A DNA stretch of 61,509 nucleotides from an uncultured Christensenellaceae bacterium (GTDB lineage: Bacteria > Bacillota > Clostridia > Christensenellales > Pumilibacteraceae). The position numbers and the translations under genes are program-made. The stretch lies in assembly GCA_910587805.1 (NCBI GenBank), contig CAJUNM010000010.1, positions 1 to 61,509 on the forward strand, given 5' to 3'. The first letter of the stretch is position 1, and each line of letters opens with the position of its first letter. The notes under the pieces were generated by a model that was given only the letters and a program-made list of their open reading frames with translations, was not told the DNA's origin and ran no database searches. Positions 9,473 to 18,295 of this stretch are shown one piece after another.

Positions 9473-9669
9473 GGTATTAGTCTCCTTGAAATTATTGCGA
9501 GTGGCTTGCCGATGCTCTGAAAACTTATCTGTTTCCGGCGGTCACTCTTGGGTTTATATATAGTATCGCCCATGTACGGTAAAATATTCGCGGCTCGCGC
9601 TTTTCCCGTTCTTTCGACGGTTATTGCGTTCGGCGCGCGGCGGAGCGGGGCGAACACGCGTTAAAATTC

Positions 9670-9698
9670 TTGACAAATCGGGCGATGTCGGGTATAAT
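9670..9698 (+). promoter_or_regulatory. consensus promoter for rplI
   Basis: Perfect TTGACA (9670-9675), a 17-base spacer and perfect TATAAT (9693-9698). The predicted start near 9705 leaves a leader of only about 12 bases that begins with the GGAG ribosome site (9705-9708). Confidence 0.85.
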
Positions 9699-9716
9699 AT
9701 TCTCGGAGTAACGGAT

Positions 9717-10160
9717 ATGAAAGTTATATTGACTAAGGATGTAAAGGCACAAGGAAAAACGGGCGACATTGTGGACGTGTCGGACGGCTACGCACGGAAC
9801 TATCTGTTCCCGAACGGGCTTGCAAAGCCCGCAACGGCGACGGCGCTAAACAGTATCAAGCTCGCCAAAGAGGCTGAAGTCAGACGACGCAAAATAGAGC
9901 ACGACGAGGCGGTGGAGCTTTGCAAAAAGCTTGCGGGCATGAGCGTTACGGTCAAGATAAAAACGGGCGCGAACGGCAAGCTGTTCGGCGCGCTCAACAC
10001 CGCCGCAATATCCGACGCGCTCAAAGCTCAGGGCATAGATCTTGATAAAAAGAAGATAGTTCTCGCAGACCCCATAAAATCGCTCGGCACTTATACGGTC
10101 GCGATAAAGCCGTTCGCCGAGGTGAGCGGCAAGCTCAAAGTGAACGTGGTGGGAGAATAA
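9717..10160 (+). CDS. rplI: 50S ribosomal protein L9
   Basis: Ribosomal large-subunit protein L9 binds 23S rRNA at the base of the L1 stalk. The 147-residue product has the classical N-terminal KOW-like domain with 'DGYARNYLFPNGLA', the long connecting helix (about residues 40-75) and the C-terminal domain ending in VNVVGE; length matches the family. The start is the ATG at 9717: in-frame upstream sequence would run through the promoter. In many Bacillota rplI sits beside dnaB; here it stands alone, followed by a dispersed repeat and pdxS. Confidence 0.96.
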   Translation: MKVILTKDVKAQGKTGDIVDVSDGYARNYLFPNGLAKPATATALNSIKLAKEAEVRRRKIEHDEAVELCKKLAGMSVTVKIKTGANGKLFGALNTAAISDALKAQGIDLDKKKIVLADPIKSLGTYTVAIKPFAEVSGKLKVNVVGE

Positions 10161-10164
10161 TCGG

Positions 10165-10285
10165 GAATTAAGAATTATTTAGCCGCGTACGCGGCATTAA
10201 AGTTGAGATTGCTAAAAAGCATTTGTAATTGTTCTGTTTATTCTTTTGTCATTCTGAGCCATCGGCGAAGAATCTCAACCTCATA
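10165..10285. repeat. dispersed intergenic repeat, copy 1
   Basis: After the rplI stop come GGAATTAAGAATTATTTAG and the short palindrome GCCGCGTACGCGGC with ATTAAAGTTGAGATT. Near 10240-10280 follows the inverted module TTTGTCATTCTGAGCC...CGAAGAATCTCAACC. Related copies recur near 14.4, 29.7, 36.6-36.9, 38.1-38.4 and 48.7-49.1 kb. Confidence 0.75.
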
Positions 10286-10353
10286 ATAACACTGAAAAAG
10301 CAAATCAATAAATAAAAATATAAATTCGACTTTTGTCGAGAGGAGATATGATC

Positions 10354-11256
10354 ATGGCAGTTAAAGAACCGAGCAAGGCAGATACCAGAAAATTGCTCAA
10401 CCGCAATCTTGCGCAGTTGCTCAAGGGCGGTGTCATTATGGACGTCACGGACGCCGAGCAAGCGCAGATCGCGCAAGCCGCAGGCGCGACGGCGGTCATG
10501 GCGCTCGAACGCGTGCCTGCGGATATTCGCAAAGAGGGCGGCGTTGCGCGCATGTCCGATCCCAAAATGATAGCGGAAATACAAAACGCCGTAACCATTC
10601 CCGTTATGGCTAAGGTGCGTATCGGACATTTCGTCGAAGCGCAGATACTCGAGGCGATCAAAGTCGATTACATAGACGAGAGCGAGGTGCTCACTCCCGC
10701 CGACGATATGTATCATATCGATAAAAACAAGTTCGCAACGCCGTTCGTGTGCGGCGCGCGCGATCTCGGCGAAGCGCTGCGACGTATAGCCGAAGGCGCG
10801 TCGATGATCCGCACCAAAGGCGAAGCGGGCACGGGCAACGTGGTCGAGGCGGTGCGGCACATGCGCAAAATGCGCTCGCAAATCGCCGAGGTCTCGGCTC
10901 TGCCTACCGAACAGCTCGCGACTTACGCCAAGGATATAGGCGCGCCGCTCGAGCTTGTGCGTTACGTTGCAAAGAATAAAGCGCTCCCCGTGGTCAACTT
11001 CGCGGCCGGCGGCGTTGCGACGCCCGCGGACGCCGCGCTCATGATGCAGCTCGGCGCGGACGGCGTATTCGTCGGCAGCGGTATATTCAAGTCCGCCGAT
11101 CCCAAAGCGCGCGCGGAGGCTATAGTCAAAGCGGTGGCGCATTTCGGCGACCCCGTTATTCTCGCGGGCGTCAGTTACGGCTTGGGCGAGCCTATGCGCG
11201 GTATAGACGTGGAAAGCTTGCCGGATGATAAGCGGCTTGCCAAACGCGGTTGGTAA
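10354..11256 (+). CDS. pdxS: pyridoxal 5'-phosphate synthase, synthase subunit PdxS
   Basis: PdxS makes pyridoxal phosphate from ribose-5-phosphate, glyceraldehyde-3-phosphate and ammonia delivered by PdxT; the complex is a 12+12 assembly. The TIM-barrel sequence is unmistakable: GGVIMDVTDAEQAQIAQAAG, the IPVMAKVRIGHF segment and RTKGEAGTGNVVEA, including the conserved active-site lysines. The product is 300 residues from the ATG at 10354, close to the usual 291-297. That start is preferred over the ATG two codons earlier because AGGAG (10341-10345) is 8 bases away instead of 2. pdxT follows after 60 bases. Confidence 0.97.
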   Translation: MAVKEPSKADTRKLLNRNLAQLLKGGVIMDVTDAEQAQIAQAAGATAVMALERVPADIRKEGGVARMSDPKMIAEIQNAVTIPVMAKVRIGHFVEAQILEAIKVDYIDESEVLTPADDMYHIDKNKFATPFVCGARDLGEALRRIAEGASMIRTKGEAGTGNVVEAVRHMRKMRSQIAEVSALPTEQLATYAKDIGAPLELVRYVAKNKALPVVNFAAGGVATPADAALMMQLGADGVFVGSGIFKSADPKARAEAIVKAVAHFGDPVILAGVSYGLGEPMRGIDVESLPDDKRLAKRGW

Positions 11257-11316
11257 TATTTAATTCAGAATTCAGAATAAAGGATAAATTTCGAGTTAAG
11301 CATTAAGGAGCAAACA

Positions 11317-11886
11317 ATGACGGTAGGAGTTTTGGCTCTGCAAGGTTCGGTCAGCGAGCATGCAAAGCTCATAAGATCGGTAAACAAAAAAATAGACGTA
11401 GTGGAAGTTCGCACTATAGACGAGCTTGCCACCGTGGACGGGCTTATAATCCCGGGCGGCGAGAGCACAACGCTCCGCATACTCGTGGATAACGCCAATC
11501 TGTACACGCCCATAAAAGCGCGCGTCGAGGCTGGCATGCCCGTTTGGGGCACGTGCGCGGGATTGATACTGCTCGCCAATAATATAGAAGGCGAACGCCC
11601 GTATTTCGGATTGTTGGATGCGACGGTCAAACGCAATGCGTACGGCAGACAGATCGACAGCTTTGTCACCGAGGGCGATTTTGCGGATATGTATATTAAC
11701 ATGGTGTTCATTCGTGCGCCTAAAATAACCAAGGTCGGCGAAGACGTCGACGTTTTGTCGGAACTCGACGGCGCGCCCGTGGCGGTGCGGCAGGGCAATG
11801 TTTTGGCAACGGCGTTCCACCCCGAAATGACCAAGGATAACCGCGTGCACAGATATTTCTGCAATATGATAGAAAACAAGGTGTAA
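11317..11886 (+). CDS. pdxT: pyridoxal 5'-phosphate synthase, glutaminase subunit PdxT
   Basis: PdxT hydrolyses glutamine and passes ammonia to PdxS. The 189-residue product has the class I glutaminase signature of the family: LALQGSVSEH at the N-terminus, IPGGESTT, the nucleophile elbow GTCAGLILLA with the catalytic Cys, and the FHPEMT motif with the catalytic His and Glu near the C-terminus. The start is preceded by AAGGAG at 7 bases. It forms a two-gene operon with pdxS and is closed by a terminator directly downstream. Confidence 0.97.
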   Translation: MTVGVLALQGSVSEHAKLIRSVNKKIDVVEVRTIDELATVDGLIIPGGESTTLRILVDNANLYTPIKARVEAGMPVWGTCAGLILLANNIEGERPYFGLLDATVKRNAYGRQIDSFVTEGDFADMYINMVFIRAPKITKVGEDVDVLSELDGAPVAVRQGNVLATAFHPEMTKDNRVHRYFCNMIENKV

Positions 11887-11892
11887 ATGTTT

Positions 11893-11935
11893 CTCGCGGC
11901 GCACTGCAGATAAGAGGTGCACCGCGAGTTTTTTC
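11893..11935 (+). terminator. rho-independent terminator after pdxST
   Basis: CTCGCGGCGCAC (11893-11904) pairs with GTGCACCGCGAG (11917-11928) with one mismatch, followed by six to seven T. Confidence 0.85.
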
Positions 11936-11965
11936 TACATATAATATTTTACGCGAGGAAAAGCA

Positions 11966-13249
11966 ATGGCAAAGACATCGAAAAAAACAATGATAATAGC
12001 GGAAGTGATATTCTTGGCGGTTGTTGCGGCGGTTCTTGCTGTGACGATGTTTTTTTGCGAACCGATAGAGCTTGCGCTCGGATTGAAGTACGAAAAGGCG
12101 GTGCGCGTGCCTACGGGCGACGCCGATGCGGATTATACGAACGCGCTGAAAGTGCATTTCGTGGACGTCGGGCAGGGCGATTGCACGCTTGTTCAGTTGC
12201 CGGACGGCAAAACCATGATAATCGACGGCGGCGAGAACAATGCGTCGGTCAAGAGCGCGATCGTAGAGTACGTGGCAGAAAATTTCGACGCGAGTTTTAA
12301 GTATTTCGATTATGCTATATTGACTCATCCGGACAGCGACCACTGCGGCAGTATGGACGACGTGCTCGCGGCGTATCCCGCGCGAGTGAGCTATCGCCCG
12401 AACGTCGAGGCGAACAAGGACGGATACGTCGATCCGGGCAAGTCGGAGCTTACGAGCGGCGCAAAGACAAAAGATACCGCTGCGTATAAAAATTGCATAG
12501 AAGCGATGTATAAAGCCAACGACGATTTCACGCCCGTAGTTCACGTGACAGACCCTGCGGACGAAAGCCAGACGATAACGGGCGGAGAGGGCGACGGCGC
12601 GTATACGTTCACGTTCTATTCTCCGCTGTCCGTAAAATACACCGATTGGAATAATTACTCGCCTATAATGATACTCGAGTATAAGGGGTTCAGGTTCGCG
12701 TTTTCGGGCGATGCGGAAAAGGAGAACGAAGCGGAATTCGTGAAGCGCGTTGCCGAGGCAAAGACGGACGGCATTGACGATAAGTACGACGTATTCACCG
12801 ACGATTACACGGTGCACGTTATAAAAGCGGGGCATCACGGTTCGCGCACGTCTACTTCGCAAGCTTACATAGACGCTATTACCACGCCCGAAGGCTCGGC
12901 AGCGGCGTATTATATAATTTCCTGCGGCGCGGGCAACGATTACGGTCATCCGCATTCGGAGACTGTAGACAGACTGAAAAATATGGGCGTTCCCGACGAA
13001 AACGTTTTGCGCACCGACGAGGACGGCGATTTCATGCTGTCCGTGCGCAGCGATAACGGCGCGTTCAAGCTGTTTTGCAACGGGTTCAAGACCGAGTATG
13101 AGCTTGCGTATAAGACGGCGGGGAGCATCGAGCTTAAATGGGCGGTTGTCGCGTGGTGCGGCTATGCCGTGCTCGTCGTTATAACAGTAGTTCAAATGAC
13201 GTTCACTGCGCTCGGCGGACGATCGAGCGGAGGCAGGCGCAGAAGGTGA
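11966..13249 (+). CDS. ComEC/Rec2-like metallo-beta-lactamase-fold membrane protein
   Basis: A 427-residue protein with an N-terminal membrane segment (about residues 10-30), an extracytoplasmic metallo-beta-lactamase domain and a C-terminal membrane segment (about 390-415) ending GGRRRR. The domain starts with VHFVDVGQGDCTLVQLPDG and has the zinc motif THPDSDHCGSM, the GDAEKE segment and KAGHHGSRTSTS, as in the nuclease-like domain of the DNA-uptake protein ComEC. Stand-alone proteins of this type are presumed secreted or surface phosphodiesterases or nucleases; the substrate is unknown. Its stop overlaps the GTG start of recF (GTGA, 13246-13249). Confidence 0.85.
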   Translation: MAKTSKKTMIIAEVIFLAVVAAVLAVTMFFCEPIELALGLKYEKAVRVPTGDADADYTNALKVHFVDVGQGDCTLVQLPDGKTMIIDGGENNASVKSAIVEYVAENFDASFKYFDYAILTHPDSDHCGSMDDVLAAYPARVSYRPNVEANKDGYVDPGKSELTSGAKTKDTAAYKNCIEAMYKANDDFTPVVHVTDPADESQTITGGEGDGAYTFTFYSPLSVKYTDWNNYSPIMILEYKGFRFAFSGDAEKENEAEFVKRVAEAKTDGIDDKYDVFTDDYTVHVIKAGHHGSRTSTSQAYIDAITTPEGSAAAYYIISCGAGNDYGHPHSETVDRLKNMGVPDENVLRTDEDGDFMLSVRSDNGAFKLFCNGFKTEYELAYKTAGSIELKWAVVAWCGYAVLVVITVVQMTFTALGGRSSGGRRRR

Positions 13250-14295
13250 TCGTACGACGGCTCAAGGTAAAGGATTACCGCAATGCCCGAGAGCGCACGG
13301 TGGAGCTTAAGGACGGGCGCAATGCGTTTGTGGGCGCGAACGCGCGGGGAAAGACCAATCTTTTGGAAGCTATCTACTTTGCGGGTATAGGAAAATCGTT
13401 CCGTACGCCGCGCGATAAGGAGCTAATAAACCGAGATTGTTCGCGCGCGTTTATTACGGTGGAGACCGAACGCGATACGGGCAACGAAACAGTCAAGCTC
13501 GTGCTCGATCGCGCGGCGAATAAGCGCGTTGCGGTAAACGACGTTCCCATTTCGCGCATGAGCGAGCTTATGGGCGTTTGTCCCGTGGTGCTGTTTTGCC
13601 CCGAGGGTTTGAAGATCGTAAAGGAAGCGCCGGCAGACCGCAGGCGTTTTATGGATATTGCGCTCTGTCAGGTCTCGAAGACGTACTTTAATTTGTTGTC
13701 GCGATACGATAAGATATTGCAGAGCAGGAACAAATTACTCAAAAGCGGCGGAAGCCGCAATGCGCTTGCGCCTTGGGATATTCTCGCTGCGGATGCGGGC
13801 GCGGGCATAATTAAAAGCCGCAGAGGTTATATTTCAAGGCTTGCCGTGCACGCGCAAAGCTTGCACGAATATCTTTCGGGCGGGGAAAAGCTCGAGCTTG
13901 AGTACGAGGGCGTGAGCGGCGAGTCCGTAGACGAGATAAAATCGGCGTTGCTCGCAAAATACGAATCCGATTACGATAACGACGTGCGTCAAAAGTTTAC
14001 GCACACGGGTCCGCACCGCGACGATATAAAACTCTCTGTGGACGGCACGGACGTGCGCTCGTTCGGCTCTCAAGGTCAGCAGCGCACCGTAGCATTGAGC
14101 CTTAAGCTTGCGGAAATGAAACTTTTGACCGATACGCTCGGGACAAGCCCCGTTTTGCTGCTCGACGACGTGTTCAGCGAACTCGATTGCAAGCGCCGCA
14201 AAAAACTGTTGGCTGTGCTCGACGGATTCCAAACGGTGATAACGTCTACCGACGCCGACTTCGACGGGTTCGACGTAAACGTGATAAATATTTGA
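13246..14295 (+). CDS. recF: DNA replication and repair protein RecF
   Basis: RecF is an SMC-like ABC ATPase that loads RecA at gapped DNA with RecO and RecR. The 349-residue product has Walker A (GANARGKTNLLEA, about residues 30-42), the ABC signature region SFGSQGQQRTVALSLKLAE and Walker B LLLDDVFSELD. The start is the GTG at 13246 (VIVRRLKVKDYRN), which aligns with normal RecF N-termini and overlaps the preceding stop in a GTGA junction. recF usually lies in a dnaA-dnaN-recF-gyrB cluster; here it sits behind a metallo-beta-lactamase gene with no gyrB following. Confidence 0.95.
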   Translation: MIVRRLKVKDYRNARERTVELKDGRNAFVGANARGKTNLLEAIYFAGIGKSFRTPRDKELINRDCSRAFITVETERDTGNETVKLVLDRAANKRVAVNDVPISRMSELMGVCPVVLFCPEGLKIVKEAPADRRRFMDIALCQVSKTYFNLLSRYDKILQSRNKLLKSGGSRNALAPWDILAADAGAGIIKSRRGYISRLAVHAQSLHEYLSGGEKLELEYEGVSGESVDEIKSALLAKYESDYDNDVRQKFTHTGPHRDDIKLSVDGTDVRSFGSQGQQRTVALSLKLAEMKLLTDTLGTSPVLLLDDVFSELDCKRRKKLLAVLDGFQTVITSTDADFDGFDVNVINI

Positions 14296-14370
14296 TAATT
14301 TGATAAAAGGCAGAATTTCTATCGGCGCATATTGCTTTTATCTCGATAAATAATTGCAAAAGTTAAGATA

Positions 14371-14416
14371 GTTTTGTCATTCCGAATGCGCGAAGCGACG
14401 TGAAGAATCTCAATTA
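14371..14416. repeat. dispersed intergenic repeat, copy 2
   Basis: GTTTTGTCATTCCGAATGCG followed by CGAAGCGACGTGAAGAATCTCAAT is a variant of the inverted repeat family, lying between recF and the dnaI-like gene. Confidence 0.7.
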
Positions 14417-14497
14417 TAAAAAATATGCGGTGTTTTCTGCGTCCCCAAAAATACCGCATTATTGAAAATATACCGCGTTTTTCACGATCTTATAAAC

Positions 14498-14537
14498 AAA
14501 ACAATGCCCCGACGTAAATTACGTCGAGGCATTGTTT
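14498..14537 (-). terminator. terminator of the dnaD-dnaI operon
   Basis: An almost perfect 16-19-bp inverted repeat (AACAATGCCCCGACGT with ACGTCGAGGCATTGTT) lies directly after the minus-strand stop codon and is followed in that direction by a T-rich run. Confidence 0.85.
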
Positions 14538-15419
14538 TTAATTCAGTCTGTCGTTTTTGCCTTCGATCAAGCAGAGTTGAGATTTGTTCTTGTCGAATAG
14601 CCGCGACGCGATACTTTCGCCGTATCGGGTCATGATGCTTTTTGCGTCGAGGTTGGTCGTGATAAGCGTATGCTTGCCGCGTATCCATCGCTCGTTTATA
14701 ACGGTGTAAAGATATTCTTTCGTCACGTTTTTAAGCGTGTTTTCCGTGCCGAGGTCGTCTATAACGAGCAGGTCGCAGTCGAGCATGGGCGTAAACCCGT
14801 CGGTGTAGTCGGGTATGGAAAACTGCGTGTGATAGTCGAGCGCGCGCCGCACGAATCCGAACGCAGTCACGGTAACCGCCGACGCGCCGCGCTCCATAAA
14901 CGCCGCGGCGACTGCGGAAGCGAGCACTGTCTTGCCGGAGCCGCTGCTGCCCGAAAGCAGCAGCGTGGGCTTGCCCGACGGGAAAGCGTCGATGTATTTT
15001 TCGGCGAGCTTGTACACGCCCGCGATAGCTTTCGGCGCGGTTTTCTTAACGGTTTCAAAATCCGCGTGCGGCAGCATGAGGTTGCCGTCGTTCGCGGCGA
15101 TCGCCGAGTTTTTCACGCACTTGCAGTATTTGCCGCCGATCGTACCCGTATCGCCGCATAGCTTGCAGCGGGGCGAGGGTTCTACCGTTTCGCTGCCGAT
15201 GCCGAGCCGTTTCATATTTTGCAATACTCGCTCGCGCGCTTTTTCGATCTCATTGGGTTCGCGCTTTGCGTTTTTTATCATTTCGGCTTGATATGCGACG
15301 AACGCTTTGTAAAGCGCGTCGTCGCGTGCGAGCGCGTCTTGCCAAATCAGCCTGCCTTCGTCGAGGTCGGCTCTGCGTCTGTCGCGCACCGCTCGCGCCG
15401 CTTTTTCGTATATATTCAT
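14538..15419 (-). CDS. dnaI: DnaI/DnaC-like helicase-loading ATPase
   Basis: This AAA+ protein loads the replicative helicase at the origin or during restart. The 293-residue product (from MNIYEKAARA) has a helical N-terminus and a zinc cluster CKLCGD...YCKC (Cys 85, 88, 99, 101). Walker A is GSSGSGKT (157-164), Walker B LLVIDDLGTE, and a sensor follows in HTLITTNLDAKS. An alternative upstream start at 15476 exists, but the chosen ATG has GGGAGA 14 bases upstream and fits the family start. It lies 85 bases downstream of the DnaD-type gene on the same strand, reproducing the DnaD-DnaI partnership of low-GC Gram-positives. Confidence 0.88.
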   Translation of the reverse strand: MNIYEKAARAVRDRRRADLDEGRLIWQDALARDDALYKAFVAYQAEMIKNAKREPNEIEKARERVLQNMKRLGIGSETVEPSPRCKLCGDTGTIGGKYCKCVKNSAIAANDGNLMLPHADFETVKKTAPKAIAGVYKLAEKYIDAFPSGKPTLLLSGSSGSGKTVLASAVAAAFMERGASAVTVTAFGFVRRALDYHTQFSIPDYTDGFTPMLDCDLLVIDDLGTENTLKNVTKEYLYTVINERWIRGKHTLITTNLDAKSIMTRYGESIASRLFDKNKSQLCLIEGKNDRLN

Positions 15420-15504
15420 GATCTGTAAAAATATCTCCCGATTGTAAAATGTTTTGAAAATTAGACTGCGCGTCAATTCGCATTATTCGGCTAAGCCTTC
15501 AAAA

Positions 15505-16920
15505 TTACTCCTCGTCGGTGAATTTGGTGAACAGTGCGTTCAGCTCGTCTGCCGAGTAACGCTCCACTACCTCGCTGTTCGGCGCATCTTTTGTCGCCGC
15601 GATCGCCGCAGCAGAATTTATGCTTTTCGCAGCGTCTACGGTAGTCACGTTTTGCGCGCGCCATGCGGCGAGTATCGAATTGACATAGCTCAACGGCTTG
15701 CCGATAGAAAGGCTTGCCGCGTAGTCTATTACGTCGCGGCCGAATCCCCATTTATCCGTCCAAGTTTCGTAATATGAGCGGTAGCTCGGCTTGATCGCCC
15801 CCATGACCCCGATTGCGGTCATGACAGCTTGTATGTCGCCGTCGAATCGCGCGCCGAAGTCTATGCGCTCGCGCACCTTTTGCGCGGTGAGCGCGTTTGA
15901 GGCGAAAAAGTCACGCACCACGGCGTCGAGATCGGAAAGTGTCTTCAGTCCGTTTTTCATACTGAACTCGGCTATTGCGGTGAGCGCGTCGGGCGCGAAA
16001 CCCATGCCGAGCCACGGTTTTACGTACAGCGCGATCTCCGAATCGACGTTTTCGTAAAACACGCCGAGCGCCTTGTTGATGTTTTTGGTAAGCTTGTACA
16101 TGGCGAGCCGCTCTGTCTCGTAGTTTTGTATCTGCGCATACGAATTCAAGCCGAGTTCGCGGTAGGCGGTCAGTTTGGTATCGAGCGCCGCCGCGCCGCC
16201 GCGTTTGACGGTTTGAGCTACCTTGAGTATCACGTCGCGGTCGAACTTGTATTCGAGCGTCCATTTTTTGTACAGCCCGACCGATTCGTGATCGGGACGT
16301 TTGCCGCCCATTGCGCCGAGCACGGGGATAAGCTCGTTATAAAAAACGCCGTATTCCTCGAGACGGTTTTCTACGTCCGTGCACGTTCGGTATCCGTCTG
16401 CGGCGAGATTGCGCGCTACGGCGAGTATGTACGGACACGACACGTTGTCGCCTTTTATGTTTACGCAGTATTTTACAATGAGTACCATCGCTTGCCACTC
16501 AAGCCCCGTTTTTTCCATGAGCGAGTAGTATTCGTTGTATTCATTGGGCGCGATCTGCCGCGCCGCCACATACTGCTGCGCCAAGCGATTGAACTCGCGG
16601 TACTTGTCTACGTCGTATTTTTTTATTTTGGGACGCGCGGCGCGCAGCGATAAAAAAGTCACTTCGTCGCCCAATCTCGACATCAGACCTTGTTCCGTCC
16701 AATAATCGAACGCCGCGTCTACCGTAGCTATGTCGAGGTCGAGCCGCCGCGCGAGCCGCTCTATACTGTCGTCGGGATCGTTCTTTCTCGCAGCGAGCGA
16801 AAGCGCGTAAAGATAGACCTTTACGTAGTCTCCGTCCGCATACGGCATGTACTCGACTATGAACTTGGTTTCAACGGTCACCGAACCGTCGAGGCTCGCT
16901 TCCGACGAAAATTTGAACAT
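15505..16920 (-). CDS. DnaD/DnaB-type replication initiation protein
   Basis: Primosomal protein of the Gram-positive DnaD/DnaB family, which remodels DNA at the origin and recruits the helicase with its loader. The 471-residue product has an N-terminal winged-helix region (about 30-110, 'IERLARRLDLDIATVDAAFD') and then two DnaB_2/DnaD domains with the YxxxxxxW-type helices, 'YKKWTLEYKFDRDVILKVAQ' (about 225-275) and 'YYETWTDKWGFGRDVIDYAA' (about 375-425). Two copies of the domain are typical of DnaB-type (rather than DnaD) initiators. It is divergent from sbcD and upstream of the dnaI-like gene. Confidence 0.85.
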   Translation of the reverse strand: MFKFSSEASLDGSVTVETKFIVEYMPYADGDYVKVYLYALSLAARKNDPDDSIERLARRLDLDIATVDAAFDYWTEQGLMSRLGDEVTFLSLRAARPKIKKYDVDKYREFNRLAQQYVAARQIAPNEYNEYYSLMEKTGLEWQAMVLIVKYCVNIKGDNVSCPYILAVARNLAADGYRTCTDVENRLEEYGVFYNELIPVLGAMGGKRPDHESVGLYKKWTLEYKFDRDVILKVAQTVKRGGAAALDTKLTAYRELGLNSYAQIQNYETERLAMYKLTKNINKALGVFYENVDSEIALYVKPWLGMGFAPDALTAIAEFSMKNGLKTLSDLDAVVRDFFASNALTAQKVRERIDFGARFDGDIQAVMTAIGVMGAIKPSYRSYYETWTDKWGFGRDVIDYAASLSIGKPLSYVNSILAAWRAQNVTTVDAAKSINSAAAIAATKDAPNSEVVERYSADELNALFTKFTDEE

Positions 16921-17004
16921 GATTCTTCCTTTGGGTTTGTGCTTGTGCGCGTCGGTTTTATGCCGCCGCGTCGATATTTCGTGATTTTTTCAGTACGATA
17001 ATAC

Positions 17005-17033
17005 TTGAAAAATATCGCGATATGTACTATAAT
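17005..17033 (+). promoter_or_regulatory. promoter for sbcDC
   Basis: TTGAAA (17005-17010), a 17-base spacer and perfect TATAAT (17028-17033), giving a leader of about 50 bases before the sbcD ATG. Confidence 0.7.
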
Positions 17034-17089
17034 AACATGAACGGCGAAATTTTACAACCCTTTTTCGTAAATCGTTCAAGGAAACGGCA

Positions 17090-18295
17090 ATGAAAATTTT
17101 ACATACAGCCGATCTGCACCTCGGCAAAAGAATAAGCAAAGCGTCGCGGCTCGAAGAGCAGTGCGACGTTATACGCGAGCTTGCAAACCTTTGCGACGAG
17201 CAAAATATAGACGTCGTGCTCATAGCCGGCGATATTTTCGACACGTTCGTTCCGTCGAGCGAGGCGGAGCGCGTGTTTTACCGCGGTATGCTCACGCTCG
17301 CGGAGCGCGGCAGAGCGGTCATCGCGCTCGCGGGAAATCACGACGACGAGCGCAGGCTTTGCGCAGCCAAGCCGCTCGCCGATCTTCAGGGCATAGTGCT
17401 TGCGGGCGAGTTCGATTATTCCGCGCTCGGCGGGGAGGCGCTCACCGAGCCTGTTCCGCCCGCGTCGCTGTTCGAGGTGGCTGCGGCGTCCGATTATCTG
17501 CGGAAACAGCGTTTGAAGATAGTGGGGCATACGGGTGGCGTGACGGTGCTGAAAGACGGCGAACGCGTCAATATCGCGCTCGTGCCGTATCCTGCGGAGA
17601 GCAGACTTTCGCGTTGGTACGAACAAGATTATAACAAAACGTACGACGAGCGCGTCAAGGAAGCGCTTGCGCGCGCATGCGAGTTCTTCGACGACGGGTA
17701 TAATATCCTGTGCACGCATTTGTTTTTGACCAAGAGCGAAGCCGATTCGCTCGGCGGGCTTGTGGCGTTGCCGGTGAGCGTATTGCCCGAATCCGCCGAT
17801 TATATCGCGCTCGGGCACGTGCATAAGCGGCTCGTTATAAGCAAGTCGCCGCTCGCGGTATACAGCGGATCGCCTTTGCAGTACGCATACGACGAAGTGC
17901 GAGCCAAGTCCGTCACGGTGATTGACACTGCCAAACGTTCGGTCGAGAGCGTTCCGCTCGAAAGCGGGAAAAAGCTCACCGAAACCGACGCGGACAACTT
18001 CGACGAGTGTTTGCAAAAGCTCGATTTTTTCAAAGACGATTACGTGCGGCTCAAGTACGGCGGCGAGCCGCTCTCGCGCGACGAGACGGCGGCGATAAAA
18101 TCTCATCCCGCGTTCAACGATCTTGTCGTAACGGCTACCGTCAGAGGCGCGGCGGAAACGGTTCGGCGCGCGCATCTCGGCGAGGGCGAGATATTCGATA
18201 TGTACTACAAGAGCAGATACAACGAGACGCCGTCGGCGGAACTCAAGGCGGCGTTTATAGAACTCATGGAGGAGCTGAAAAGTGAAGCCCGTTAA
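17090..18295 (+). CDS. sbcD: exonuclease SbcD (Mre11-type nuclease subunit)
   Basis: SbcD is the metallophosphoesterase subunit of the SbcCD nuclease, which cuts hairpins and processes double-strand ends. The 401-residue product shows the Mre11 motifs in order: ILHTADLHLGK, VVLIAGDIFDT, IALAGNHDDE, the ILCTHLFLTK segment and ALGHVHK with metal-binding His residues. Length matches the family. AGGAAACGG lies before the ATG. The last 14 bases overlap sbcC, which begins at a GTG inside this gene, so the subunits are translationally coupled. Confidence 0.95.
   Translation: MKILHTADLHLGKRISKASRLEEQCDVIRELANLCDEQNIDVVLIAGDIFDTFVPSSEAERVFYRGMLTLAERGRAVIALAGNHDDERRLCAAKPLADLQGIVLAGEFDYSALGGEALTEPVPPASLFEVAAASDYLRKQRLKIVGHTGGVTVLKDGERVNIALVPYPAESRLSRWYEQDYNKTYDERVKEALARACEFFDDGYNILCTHLFLTKSEADSLGGLVALPVSVLPESADYIALGHVHKRLVISKSPLAVYSGSPLQYAYDEVRAKSVTVIDTAKRSVESVPLESGKKLTETDADNFDECLQKLDFFKDDYVRLKYGGEPLSRDETAAIKSHPAFNDLVVTATVRGAAETVRRAHLGEGEIFDMYYKSRYNETPSAELKAAFIELMEELKSEAR

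Noticed and set aside
9624..9716. Extension of ribosomal protein L9 by 31 residues
   Set aside because: The extension covers a perfect promoter and does not match any L9 N-terminus.
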